Assembly (NCBI RefSeq): GCF_964275005.1
Contig: NC_092685.1
Coordinates: 12,874,571 to 12,938,570 of the forward strand
Length of the DNA: 64,000 nt
Origin: Diadema setosum
Taxonomy: Eukaryota > Echinodermata > Echinoidea > Diadematoida > Diadematidae
Direction: 5' to 3'
In this document: piece after piece, positions 22,635-34,210 of the stretch
Layout: every line of letters starts with the position of its first letter
How positions within the stretch are numbered: position 1 is the stretch's first letter
Program-made: the position numbers and the translations under genes
Notes under the pieces: generated by a model
Databases searched by the model: none
Told to the model about the DNA's origin: nothing
The model's input: the letters and a program-made list of their open reading frames with translations, nothing else

Positions 22635-23999
22635 AGATATTCATACGTAAAGATGACGAAAATTAACTCGACCAGTATCTAGGCCTAGTTACTGGTACAT
22701 GACCACTATTTTCTATTTTCTGAAACAAAGTCCTTAAGCCTGAATGTAGACTTTGCTCAACATGTCATGCGTGTTGAAGCATGCGCAGTAGGAGAAGTAT
22801 GTGTTGGTTATACAATCATGTAGGAGGTGACCTCGTCGTTTGCAGTTCTACCAGTGTGTTGTGCCAGTCATCATTGTGTTCTGTTCTGCTCTATTCGGTT
22901 TTGTCCTGCAGCTTATACTCCAAACAATGCTGGTTCTGAGAGGATATTGATAGTTATGATTGAGGGAGGTGGTTGCGGTGACCAATTAGGTCCGTCCATT
23001 GTTTCCAGACAGACTTCCTGGATGTGTATCTGCTAGAGTCATTATTTTCCAGCAAAAGCACAAAACTAGGAAATAGGGCCAACGAGTAAGGATATAATAC
23101 CGATGTACATGATGTATAAGCGGTTATTCCCTCTTGAGAAAATCACATTATCTATGTAGCTTCATCATCTCGATCAGCATTGTGAATCTTTGATGCATAA
23201 TATCTGAGATATCAATCATTCCCAGCCATGAGCTGAACCTCTCTGTCTCGCATAATAACTTCATTATAATCGTTTAATGCTGAATAAATATTGTGGCTAC
23301 CCCTGGAATAACGTTTACGTAATGGTACAAAAGTAGTCTCCGCACAATGAGGCTGATGGCGCAAACGTGTTTGCGATCACTTTACCATTCTGTGAATAAC
23401 CGCAACAACCCAAACCATCACGTAGAAAATAAAACATGATAATCAATAATTATATGAACGGTATGCAATATGCAGGTGGGTTTTTAATTCGAAGAAACGG
23501 ATTAGATGAGAATGAATACAAGTTAGACGAGCGTTCGCCCATGTGTACTGCATTTGGTTTATCATATAGATTTCGTAAACTGCACACAGTTTCCTGTAAT
23601 TTTAAGTCTAACCAGATTATTTCACAATATTTGGCCTCTTGCCAGCGAGGTGTGCATTACGGAAACACACTGGATTGGATACCATTTAATACTGTAAATC
23701 TATTCGTGGATGATAGCCTGAACATCCGTATGGCATAAACATGTCTGCTACACCATTCGACCACAACAGAAGGAATTCGTTTTAACATTGATAACGATGT
23801 TTCATTGGTTCTCGTTTCCATCCACGTGAACTGAAAAAGAAAACAACAACATAATCATAACTTACATTTTATTTCGCAATTCACCAACAATACACTATGC
23901 ATACTCGTGTATTACAACCCTGGTAAAACAAACCATCAGAAGAAAAAAAAAATAACAAAGAATAACTATGATAACGATAATAATAGAAATGATGTCGAT
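22635..23999. other. intergenic, nothing recognised
   Basis: A 100-codon open frame at 23436-23738 has no recognisable motif and AT-biased composition. I do not call it a gene. Confidence 0.45.
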
Positions 24000-24063
24000 A
24001 ATGATGATGATGATAATAATAATAACAATAATAATAATGATGATGATGATGATGATAATAATG

Positions 24064-24121
<58 letters not shown>

Positions 24122-24122
24122 T
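24000..24122. repeat. (ATG)n/(AAT)n trinucleotide array
   Basis: ATG units interrupted by ATA/AAC are followed by about 19 pure AAT units. Confidence 0.95.
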
Positions 24123-26022
24123 AACCAACATAATGTACTGTTTACTTGCTATTGCTTGTTTATTTGAAGACAGCAATGTATACATAAAGTGGCTCTTGGC
24201 TTTCCTTCAAGGGGACAGTCTACTTATACTTCCCTCTGTGCAAACAGATAGTGAGGTCGGTGGTTACTCATACACTAATACAAATAGGCGTATAAACAGC
24301 AAGCACATGAACAGTACTGCAAATTCATCGGTACTGCTGACAAACACGAATGATTAGTTTCACCATTTTGAATGAGTGGATGGTGACTGATTAAGAGCTA
24401 GATGATTAAAAGACTGTTTTGACTGCGCGATTTTGGCAACAGAATATATTGTCGCATTGCAGCGTTGGTAATTGCAATCACGATTGAGCCAAAACAAAAA
24501 AACAAAACGCTTTAACCAAAACATCGACTCACTGACTATATCCTATGGAGTAATTCTAAGCCCTGACTATTAAAATTGAACATACCCACTTCTCTATAAT
24601 TTATGCTGTTTCTAATAAAAAAATATTTTCACAACTTAGAAGTGTGTATGACTCGTTAGTCTCATTAAAAATGTATCCATCTCGCTGCCTTATAGTTTAT
24701 GAGGCAGCGCATATGCAGCGCATCATGTTTACAGACGCATAGAGGGGCGCCATTTGCGGAATTACGTGCAGGTGTGTAGTTTTGATCAGTGCATGGTCAA
24801 GATTTACAGAGCCCTTTGAGTGCCACCGAAAAGACGAGATAAAGCTAATCCTTCTCCTTCTCGACCTTTTTAGGGTCCGAGAAGACAAGAAGAAGAGATG
24901 TGAGATCCCGTCCTCTCGATCTCTACGGGCGTCTGAGAAGGCAAGAAGACGAGATGTCATAGACATTATCTCACTTTCGCGCCTTCTTTGATCCGGGTAG
25001 ATTTAGTGAGAAAGTCGAGAAATCCGACATCATTAGCATCAATTTGAACACGATTATCACATCTCAAATCACGAAGGTTCCGATCCAAAGAGTTACGAAT
25101 TTGTATGATTACCTTCGACGTCTGCGAATTACGGTTAATTTCAATGATTATTTAATGAAACTGCGCTGTTTTCAATCTCTCGGATAAGTTCGTTATGTGA
25201 TCGCAAATTCTAATAGTATCAACGTAATCAAAGTATGGAAACATTACTTTCTCATGATCGTGCATCATGCTCATCGTCAGAGATTGCGAAATCATGATCG
25301 TGCGGAATTGAACGATTTGCCTCTGTAAAGTGGCAGTTTTTCTCGCTCGTGCGGTCAAAGCAAGTGGCAACGTGTCATGCGGCCATAAACGCAGCTTATT
25401 TCGTTCTTCTATGTCACCTTTAACCCTTTTTATGCCACACTTATTACCTGTCCATATACGTATCTGAAATATATATGTGCACATTTGTCTCATTGGCAGA
25501 GACAGGGTTAATCACTCTGGGTTTTTTTGTTTTTTTCTGCTATTGCCACGATCAAAGTTCACGCATTAGTGCTTTGCGTACTATATAGAATTTGGTTGAC
25601 TGCTAGCAAAATAGCTCCTTGCTGCCAGCAATTGTGGTGAGCGTTAAATCAGATAAGGTGTTGTTTTTCTGATTGGACTTTGTCCCAGGTTCACTGGGCT
25701 GAAATGGAAACCTTCAAATTACATAGCTCTTCAAAAAACAAACAAACGACAAACAAACAAACAAACCAACAACAACAGCATGACACTTCGGCGAAAACAC
25801 CAAAAGCTAGGAAATTCTCCTAATACATTAAACATTACATTTGACATTCGACTGAATTACCATCAAACAAAAGTAGCGACAATAACAAACAAACAACTAA
25901 AAAAATCCGACTTCCGAATAAATCTGAGACTAACCAGAATAGGTCTCAAGTTTCCCTCGCACAAAACCAAAACACTCGTCACACATCTGACGTCGTGTGT
26001 GCCCCTGCACACTTTGTGCATC
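24123..26022. other. intergenic left flank of the LTR element
   Basis: It contains a purine-rich minisatellite-like patch at 24825-24985, where GAGAAGACAAGAAGAAGAGATG-like text recurs as a diverged unit ending GACGAGATG, and an AAAC-type repeat at 25735-25770. No exon is supported. The last four bases before the LTR (CATC, 26019-26022) form its target duplication. Confidence 0.5.
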
Positions 26023-26757
26023 TGTAAGAGTGCTGGTTTTACTGTGTTGGTAGCGTGGTGTGCACTCTTAACTACAGTATACGATGTCAAGCCGCAGTCG
26101 AACATTAGTTAATGCAGGAGACAAGGTGGTGGTTCCAAGACATACAACTTAGTTTATTAGATATAATGATCAGGAATTCCAGAATGGTGCATAACACTGA
26201 CGAGGGAATATTGTTGGTAGTATATATAAAGAATACTGTTCCACTCCTTCTTGGCACATGACCGAACAGAGTCGGGGCCGGAGTAAGATTGATTCCTCAA
26301 CTCCAGAAGCATAATATATATAGGGACATGAATAGAAGTTAAGAGATTAGTAGGAGAGGGTCTATGACATGGGGATTATAGGTTCATTGAACAGTACTGT
26401 GTAAGGGACTGGTGGTGGGAATTGTAAACACAGTTGGTCTGAATTTACTTAAACTTGATTGAGGACAAAGGGAAGGATTAACTATTGAGTAGAGATTAAC
26501 CAAAGTAATAACAAAGATGGTTGGGTTCTGAATGGAAGTTTCATTGGAGGTTTGATGGTCTTGTTAATAAAAGGATATGAGACTATAAAGCTGGGAAGTG
26601 TTCATAGGGTTTGGATTGGACTGGTCGTATATCTAGACAGTATAATTGGGGCAGGAAATGAGGATAAATTCTTAACTTGGTCAATCAAGAGACACTTATA
26701 AATTACATGAGGTTTGTTCTGTTTTAAGGTATAAACTCCCTATTTCTCCATCTTACA
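26023..26757 (-). repeat. 3' LTR (minus orientation)
   Basis: It begins TGTAAGAGTGCTGG and ends CATCTTACA. On the minus strand it has a TATATATA-type motif near 26315 and an AATAAA signal at 26153-26158. The adjoining internal sequence lacks an obvious polypurine tract. Confidence 0.92.
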
Positions 26758-28279
26758 TTCGTCCAATCTTTCAAAAAGAAACGTCCTCGTTTCATAATTA
26801 TATACTGCAATATTTAAAGAGTTCAAACGATTGACAAATGAAGAAATTCTAATACATTTACGGAGAGAAAAAAAAACTATAAAAAACACTGTTGACATGT
26901 AAACATAATAGAAATGATTGCTACACAAAACATAATCAAATTGAGTAGCATATTAATAATTAACAAATTAGTGAGATAATAAAAAAAAAGATTGATGTGT
27001 ACATAAATCTTGCAGATGAGGTATTAAAAAAAATCACCAAAGAAACCTATTTTTCAGGGAACATATCATTGTCTTGAGAGGTGTAGGAAAAACAGCATGG
27101 CCTACACATAGCATGCATAGTAACCAATACATACCGAGGTAACAATATACATTAAATTTAGAATGGAAATAAAAGGGATAGGAAAATAAGAGATCATCAT
27201 AGTAATCCACAAACTGTATGTAAAACTCAAAGAACAATCAGAGGTCCAAAATTTGACAAAAATCATATTACCATATGTTAAAAAAATACACTTAACATAA
27301 ATGACAAAACTACAAACTAGAAGAATACACTGATTGCATACATCTAGTCTTGTGCACAGCAAATATGTTGAAAAATGAACAGTATAATAAAAAAAAACAC
27401 TTAAGAAGAGGAACAGACAGAGGAGAAAGGAGAATGAAGCAATTAGATTAAATGACCTAAATTATACAGAGTTGGTGTCTTTGAAATGCACCATGAAAGA
27501 AACTTGTAAATAATGATGTTGATGAACAACATGTAAAAAGATATCTGGCATCAAGAGTAATTCAAATTGTGTAGATAATAATATTATGTATAAGAAAAAG
27601 CTGGGCAAACAACAGGACATTTATATGTGGTGAAAATGTGCATATACTAGACTGCAACAAGTTTACTAATTGTACAATTTTTTTTCCTATACAAAAGCAA
27701 TTGATCAGAAAAACAACATTTCTCACAAAAAATCTAAAGTTACAACCATACTTAACTAAAAAATTTATGCTAGAAAGTAAAAATACTTATTAATCATGTT
27801 ACAAAAATTCTTTCAGAAATTAAACACAATACACATGCTAACAATGAAAAACCTAAATACCAAATAATGCTACAAATTTACATCAGAAGTTAAACTGACA
27901 TTATTGTTGAGCAAGAAGCAGAAATCGGGATATAAAACGGTTAAGAAAGGGGCAATTGAACGTGACAGAGAGTGAGAAGGAAAAAAAGGGGAAAGTATGG
28001 ACAATGCAGAAAAATGAATGAACAGCCATGTGGGACGGGGAGGAGTGAGCAAAATATCATTGAAGGTACAAAAAGAATGTATAAAATAGAGATGACATTA
28101 AAAACAAAGTTTCACTACTAAGAAATAGGAATTCAAGTGCCCACGAATCGGAAGGGATAAGGGAACTTGCCATAACTGCTCAATGAGGTTTAAATAATAA
28201 ATGAGAATCTTGAAATTTGAAATTTGGAAGTAAAAGAAAACAGGTTCATTATATCCTGTCGCAAATATGACATCATAAA
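26758..28279. other. 3' noncoding part of the LTR element
   Basis: It is A-rich on the + strand with no ORF of note on the element's sense strand. It lies between the stop of the single ORF and the 3' LTR. Confidence 0.6.
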
Positions 28280-29860
28280 TTATGATGGATCATAATCAGT
28301 TGGGGGATTAGGAAGCTGACTGCCGTGTGTCCGAACACTATCGGCATGGATCACAGCGTGTGGATCGTAAAAGAGGTGTAATGAGGCAATGGACATGTGA
28401 GAGGGGACCACAGAGTCCAAATTCGTGAAGTGGCTGGGAGAGGGCCGAGGAGAGTGAGAATGGGGCAGAGATGGGGGAAGGGGCTGAAATGTGTGGGTTT
28501 GCAAGGAAACAGTACAGTGAGCTTGAAGAGGGGGTTGGTAGTCGGACAAATCAGGAGGAGAAGAGGTGGAGAAAGGGGTGGAACTGTCCGAATCAGTCCC
28601 AGTGGAAGATGATGTAGGGGCGTCGGAGTCAGAGTCAAGGGGAGGAATGTCGCAGTCAATAGAAAGAGGGGAAAGTGGGCTAGAGATGGGAAGAGTGCAC
28701 TTTAGAGATCGGATTGGAGTTGGGGGAGATGGGGATGAGGGGTGGGAAATCACTGCACATGTTTGTGGTAGTGAGGGAGGTGGAAAAACTGAGGTGCGAT
28801 ATGAATTACAGGCCTCACAGTGAGAGCAGAGGTCCGCAATGTCTTTGCGCATCCCATGCCAGTAGCAGAGCCCTTCGATAAGCTCAATTGTCTTGGCTGT
28901 ACCAAAGTGAAAAGCTGACATGGAAGTATGCATGACAGTCAGGACAGTAGGGATCACAGAATAGGGTATGACAATTTGTTCTATCATTATCCCAGAGGGA
29001 TGTCTCTTCCGCCGACACAACAATCCATCACGAATTACGAAACGCTCAAACTGATGCCGGAACTTGAACAAGCATTCCTCGTAATGAGGGATGGCCGATT
29101 TTGGGGGTACATATCCAGAACGGATCCAGGCAGTGACCTGCCGGATGATTGGATTCTGGTGCTGAGCCTGATGAAGGCGTACACCATGTTTTAACAGAAC
29201 ACTACAAAAGGAGGAAACGTTAGTAGGAGGAGCGGGAGGAGAGGGAGGAGATGAAATTGACGATGAATCGGCACATTCTGACGCCGATGAAGGAAGTGAA
29301 GCTACTTCAATCGGTACAACTGGTGATGGAGACAAGGGAGGGGATGGATTATGACCTCTGTCTATTGTTGAAGGGAAAGATGAAGATACAGGTAAATCGT
29401 CATGGCCGCCTTTGTAATGACCACCAGGAGAAGGAGGCGGGGGTGGAGAAGAAAGCTTTCTCACACCGGGGATATCATGTGGAGGTGGAGGTGAAGAATG
29501 AAGTCTGGTGGAGGTTGGAGAGAATGTATGGGGGCCATATCGATAATGACTTGAATCATCATAACGATGATCGTAACCATACCGACTGGTTGAAGAGATG
29601 GAGTGGTTAGAGTAGTTAGAGTAATGATCAGGGGAAGGAGAACGCGAGTGATAGCGATGATGTCGGGAATAGGAAGAACTGTAGTCATGAGAAGGAGAAC
29701 GAGGGCGATAGTGTGAATGAGAATGGGAGTAGGATGAATGGCGCTCCGGGGATGGAGAACGGGAGTGATAGGGGGAGCGATAGGAATGATAGGAGGGTGA
29801 ATGGGGTCGAAAACTGTGAGATCGTTCTCGAGAGTCATTATGATCCCGGGAAGAATACAT
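28280..29860 (-). CDS. LTR-element ORF: RS/His/Pro-rich region fused to an integrase H2C2 zinc-binding domain
   Basis: The open frame extends to 29923 (547 codons). The likelier start is the ATG at 29858-29860, after a T-rich leader, giving about 526 residues. In 547-numbering, residues 25-140 are rich in Arg, Ser, His and Tyr with many RSPSP repeats; 140-235 are Pro/Ser-rich. Residues 236-375 match the region before a Gypsy integrase: HQAQHQNPIIRQVTAWIRSG, then FVIRDGLLCRRKR, QIVIPYSVIPTVL, and the zinc motif H332-x6-H339-x26-C366-x2-C369 with YWHGM. From 385 it is again Pro/Ser/Thr-rich low complexity. The DDE core that normally follows is absent. It might act as a Gag-like or nucleic-acid-binding protein, which is inference. 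Confidence 0.85.
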   Translation of the reverse strand: MYSSRDHNDSRERSHSFRPHSPSYHSYRSPYHSRSPSPERHSSYSHSHSHYRPRSPSHDYSSSYSRHHRYHSRSPSPDHYSNYSNHSISSTSRYGYDHRYDDSSHYRYGPHTFSPTSTRLHSSPPPPHDIPGVRKLSSPPPPPSPGGHYKGGHDDLPVSSSFPSTIDRGHNPSPPLSPSPVVPIEVASLPSSASECADSSSISSPPSPPAPPTNVSSFCSVLLKHGVRLHQAQHQNPIIRQVTAWIRSGYVPPKSAIPHYEECLFKFRHQFERFVIRDGLLCRRKRHPSGIMIEQIVIPYSVIPTVLTVMHTSMSAFHFGTAKTIELIEGLCYWHGMRKDIADLCSHCEACNSYRTSVFPPPSLPQTCAVISHPSSPSPPTPIRSLKCTLPISSPLSPLSIDCDIPPLDSDSDAPTSSSTGTDSDSSTPFSTSSPPDLSDYQPPLQAHCTVSLQTHTFQPLPPSLPHSHSPRPSPSHFTNLDSVVPSHMSIASLHLFYDPHAVIHADSVRTHGSQLPNPPTDYDPS

Positions 29861-29923
29861 TGTGTTGAAAAAAAAAATATGTGGAAAAGAAGGAATATCA
29901 GTGTACAGAATCAATATAACCAA

Positions 29924-30865
29924 ATGTCTAGAGTAACAATGAGGGGAAAAAAACAGCCAACTAAAGATAAGAACACCAACTACAAATAAGATGGCAAAAA
30001 AATAAATATCTAAATGTTATTTACACAATGGTAACACAAAAATGTCAATCAGGCCACGTTACCTCAAGGAATTCAAGAGAAAAAAAATGTTACAATTATT
30101 AAGTGTATCTACAACACAGTGTGTTGTGTAGATGAATTGATTCAGGGATCAACATGATATGGTTCAAGAAAATTCCAATGCAATTCGAATGCAAACGAGG
30201 AGGTGGGAATGATAGTGTGTCCCAAATTAAAAAAAAATAACTCAATCAGTGAACTTAGCTGCAACCATTTAGAACTGGAATTATTATGCAGGGATGTGGA
30301 GAATCTGGAGGACACGTGTAGGAGGAACCAACATGGACGCCGTCTGATAAAAGATATGGAGGTAGTGGAGATCCTGATCAGGTAGATACGCCAATGAGCT
30401 GAAGACAGGCCGTGAGCGAGACAGAAGAAGATGATATAGGGTACAATGACATCAGATAGGATGAAGCATCTCACACCAGCACAGGATTCGATGACAAAGT
30501 AGATATAACTGGGCAGGCCACTAGCGATGGACGTTCCAAGAAAAAGAAGAGGGCAGAGGTAGTGCAGGTATGAAGGATGTCAGAGAAACTGGTAAAGGAA
30601 GCGTGCAGGCATCCACAATGCAATGTAGAAACTTGAGTTCTATATGCATATGTATATGGTAAAGTCACAAACAGCAAAGCGTCCACCGATTGCAGTTTTT
30701 AGGCGCTGACCATTACCCACGAGAAATGCAATGGAATCCGGCAGCTCACAAGGTGAAGGTGTGAAACAGGATTCTCCAAAAACACCAGGGCAGCAATGTT
30801 GATATAATGTAGAAAGATGAACTCACAAGTTCGATCTCCGAGCGGGAAGCGATGGCCCCAGTTTA
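29924..30865 (-). other. 5' leader of the LTR element
   Basis: About 0.95 kb lies between the primer binding site and the ORF. Small open frames on the minus strand (30142-30474, 30471-30686) show no recognisable domain. The length is enough for packaging signals, but none can be read directly. Confidence 0.5.
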
Positions 30866-30877
30866 CCGCTGCCACCA
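30866..30877 (-). promoter_or_regulatory. tRNA-Leu-type primer binding site
   Basis: On the minus strand, one base after the 5' LTR end, the sequence is TGGTGGCAGCGGT. It is complementary to the 3' end of animal tRNA-Leu (…ACCGCTGCCA plus CCA) over about 13 bases. The tRNA end is recalled from known leucine tRNAs. The position and TGG start are as expected. Confidence 0.75.
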
Positions 30878-30878
30878 C

Positions 30879-31613
30879 TGTAAGAGTGCTGGTTTTACTG
30901 TGTTGGTAGCGTGGTGTGCACTCTTAACTATAGTATACGATGTCAAGCCGCAGTCGAACATTAGTTAATGCAGGAGACAAGGTGGTGGTTCCAAGACATA
31001 CAACTTAGTTTATTAGATATAATGATCAGGAATTCCAGAATGGTGCATAACACTGACGAGGGAATATTGTTGGTAGTATATATAAAGAATACTGTTCCAC
31101 TCCTTCTTGGCACATGACCGAACAGAGTCGGGGCCGGAGTAAGATTGATTCCTCAACTCCAGAAGCATAATATATATAGGGACATGAATAGAAGTTAAGA
31201 GATTAGTAGGAGAGGGTCTATGACATGGGGATTATAGGTTCAGTGAACAGTACTGTGTAAGGGACTGGTGGTGGGAATTGTAAACACAGTTGGTCTGAAT
31301 TTACTTAAACTTGATTGAGGACAAAGGGAAGGATTAACTATTGAGTAGAGATTAACCAAAGTAATAACAAAGATGGTTGGGTTCTGAATGGAAGTTTCAT
31401 TGGAGGTTTGATGGTCTTGTTAATAAAAGGATATGAGACTATAAAGCTGGGAAGTGTTCATAGGGTTTGGATTGGACTGGTCGTATATCTAGACAGTATA
31501 ATTGGGGCAGGAAATGAGGATAAATTCTTAACTTGGTCAATCAAGAGACACTTATAAATTACATGAGGTTTGTTCTGTTTTAAGGTATAAACTCCCTATT
31601 TCTCCATCTTACA
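30879..31613 (-). repeat. 5' LTR (minus orientation)
   Basis: It matches the LTR at 26023-26757 along its full 735 bp. The differences I noticed are CTACAG versus CTATAG near its left end, and GTTCATTG versus GTTCAGTG in the middle. AATAAA on the minus strand is at 31009-31014. Confidence 0.92.
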
Positions 31614-31617
31614 CATC

Positions 31618-32810
31618 TTTGACGTAACTTCAGTAATCGTCTTATTGCGTTGTGTCTTCTGGTTGTCTTTTATAAATTACATTTTTTTTTATTCAGAGTA
31701 TGATTTTACCCATGATTTCTTGTGAAAAGTCGAATTTTCATTTCTTGTTCACCTGAATAAGTCATAGAATCAATAAAGAGAAATGAAAACTAAATGATGG
31801 TTCGTTGATTGCAATTATCCACTGTGATGGTGACGAAGTATGGTGTAAAGTAAAAAAAAAATAGATTTGAATACAAAACAAAGCATGATAAAAGATGATA
31901 AAACAAAGATGATTAAAAAATGCGGCAAAAAATAAAAACAATCGTAGGCAATTAAAGATCTCTTTACACGCGCACATAATATGCCTGCAGGTGCACGATA
32001 TAATATAATAATATGCCTGCAGGTGCACGAGACAGTGTGCTCCTTATGTTTCGCACAATATTGTCTCGAAATGCTCATTTATGTTTATGATAATAATATT
32101 GATAATAATACATACATACAAACATACATACATACGTGTTTACATACACATGACTTATTTTGCGTCAAATCCACTGCAGAATGCTCAAGGCGCATACAGC
32201 TACTGTCAAGGGAGTTTTGTCACTCATAACCAGAAACTGATATTTCTCTTTACCGCTTAGGTATAGTTTGTTTGTTTTTGTTTGCCTGTGTTTGCCTTTG
32301 TTTATTTTCACATTGAGTCTAGTTGGCGATATTCGGTGATCGAAACGCCATCGTGCGCATAATTATGAATTTCGAAAATTTGTTCACTCGTTTGTTGTCT
32401 ATCTCTGATTTAATGACATTTGGTTCATACATTCTCGAAAGTTAAAGACAACACAATAATCACCATAAACACCCATCTTAATTCTGTCCATACTTTTAAG
32501 TATAGCCTTTACAGACTTGTATTTCATCTCAAAGTTTAATAGAAAAAATCAAGAACAAAAGCAATCATTGAACTCGTGCATATCAGAAATCATGATCATG
32601 ACGATAAAATTATGAAATGATATAGGGGAGAGTGTGGAAGGTTATACTTCAATTCTGGAAAAGCTGATACACGCATGGTAATGATGACCAAGTTTTGGGT
32701 AACAGTTCCTATAAATTATGGAAATAACGGCGGTAAATATATCAGGAGCATCTTAAATATCTCCCCTTCACACTCCTTCCTATACCCCCCCCCCCTCTCT
32801 CTCTCACATA
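31618..32810. other. intergenic right flank of the LTR element
   Basis: No gene is seen. A small direct duplication of AATATGCCTGCAGGTGCACGA occurs at 31978-32030, and CATACATA repeats near 32110. Confidence 0.55.
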
Positions 32811-32854
32811 AATGATGATGATAATGATGATGATAATAATACTAATACTATTAT

Positions 32855-32890
<36 letters not shown>

Positions 32891-33015
32891 CAATAATAAT
32901 AATAATAATAATAATGATTATAATAAAGAAGATAATGGCTAGTTTTTATTCAGCTCATTTCACACTTGTTAAGTATCTAAATGCGCTTTACAGATTATCA
33001 TTACTCCGGTTACTG
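32811..33015. mobile_element. trinucleotide array with a retroposon-tail remnant
   Basis: ATG/ATA repeats (32811-32935) are followed by TAAATGCGCTTTACAGATT, a phrase shared with the tail-like repeat at 48180-48250 (AAATGCGCTTTACC). Such a repeat beside ATTTA..TAGCGC..GCGCTTTAC text is typical of LINE or SINE 3' ends in animals. The family is not determined. Confidence 0.45.
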
Positions 33016-33043
33016 GATACGTTATTTTCAATAAAACAACAGA

Positions 33044-33067
33044 TATATATATAATATATATATATAT

Positions 33068-33116
<49 letters not shown>

Positions 33117-33163
33117 TATGTTTCTTTTTTTTTGGGGATTGAGTCATTTCTTTATTCAAGAAA

Positions 33164-33201
<38 letters not shown>

Positions 33202-33240
33202 TATATACGTGTATATACATATATATATATATATATATAT
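33044..33240. repeat. (TA)n blocks
   Basis: Two long TA arrays (33044-33116 and 33168-33240) flank about 50 bp of ordinary sequence. They may have fold-back potential. Confidence 0.9.
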
Positions 33241-33745
33241 GTGCAGATATCTGTTGTTTTTATTATCATTTTAGTATCATTGCTATCATTGTTATAATTT
33301 ATAGTCATCAGTGTCATTACTACAATGAAACATCCCGAGCAAGCAAGTAAATCCTGATAGTGATAAGGGGAGGCACAAGTCATGTTCAACATGGTACAAT
33401 AGGGTCGGAACATTATGCATGCTGTGCTTCTGTACCCAGGACAGCACAAAATTATGTACACTGTGTACTGTAGGTCTCTCCCACCCACCTCCCTGGGTCC
33501 ACCGTATTCAGCTTTGTTCGATTGTGTGCACGTGAGCAATGTGTGATCAGGTGAAAGAAAAAAAAAATCCCATCATGTGTTTTTCTACCGTAGCCACACA
33601 ACCGTGTCTACGGTAAACGCGAGCGAGACTACATAGTGTTCCTGTCCTATGCACCGTGCTGACAGTAGGAATAGTCTTACTCAACTAGTCCATTTGAAGC
33701 ATTAGAGCACATACTCTTGACGAAGAGCCAAACACTCGAGTCGAA

Positions 33746-33761
33746 GGTAACCATGGTAACC
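33746..33761. promoter_or_regulatory. palindromic RFX X-box-like site
   Basis: GGTAACCATGGTAACC is a perfect 16-bp palindrome fitting GTNRCCNNRGYAAC on both strands. No gene start is identified nearby, so its role is unproven. Confidence 0.4.
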
Positions 33762-33918
33762 GTTCATAATTATTGTCTTGATCCTCGGAATTAGACAGAG
33801 TATTGCAGCTCCTTCGTCTAATATAATGTGCATGTCCTTCCATATAGCTTCTTCGAAAGTAATTATGCCGTGTTTAATATTGCAATGATTTAATACCGTC
33901 ACAGTACGTCTTTGATAC

Positions 33919-34210
33919 CGTACATTATAGTATCAGTATGTTGGTTCCAATGCCATCTTGTGGTGTAAACACAAGCGTTATTTTCCTGTCGTGGTACGTC
34001 ATTCGTAATAAGACAGTGAGATCTAAGGAATTTAATATCACAGAGTTTTAATAACACATTGTACCTGTACATTACTAGTATGTTGGCTCCAATACTATCT
34101 TGTGGCGTAAACGTAAGCGTTTACAGCATTGCCATTGTACAGTATTTCATTCGTAAAACCATGGAGCTAAGGGAATATCATAGCACTGATACCGTATAGC
34201 TCCTTGGTAA
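33919..34210. repeat. tandem duplication of about 150 bp
   Basis: Two diverged copies each contain GTACATTA, AGTATGTTGG, TCCAAT, ATCTTGTGG, GTAAAC and CATTCGTAA in the same order (second copy from about 34068). No coding content is apparent. Confidence 0.7.

Larger units (their letters stand above)
26023..31613 (-). mobile_element. complete non-autonomous LTR retrotransposon
   Basis: Two 735-bp LTRs (26023-26757 and 30879-31613), both TGTAAG...CTTACA, flank 4,121 bp and are bordered by a CATC target duplication (26019-26022 and 31614-31617). The orientation is minus: a primer binding site follows the LTR at 30879, and the only long ORF runs on the minus strand. I could see only two base differences between the LTRs and no length difference, so the insertion is young. 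There is no reverse transcriptase, RNase H, protease or integrase catalytic core anywhere between the LTRs, so it must depend on a partner, probably a Gypsy-type element. Confidence 0.92.

Noticed and set aside
23895-24357. Poly-Ile, poly-Asn and poly-Met open frames
   Set aside because: They are pure microsatellite translation. The same applies at 47096-47467 and 55171-55459.
28397-29610. Plus-strand open frames across the LTR-element ORF
   Set aside because: They are shadows of the minus-strand ORF, which carries the recognisable zinc domain.
33587-33617. TACCGTAG / CTACGGTA hairpin as a structured RNA
   Set aside because: An 8-bp stem with a 15-base loop is too common by chance, and no context supports an RNA gene.
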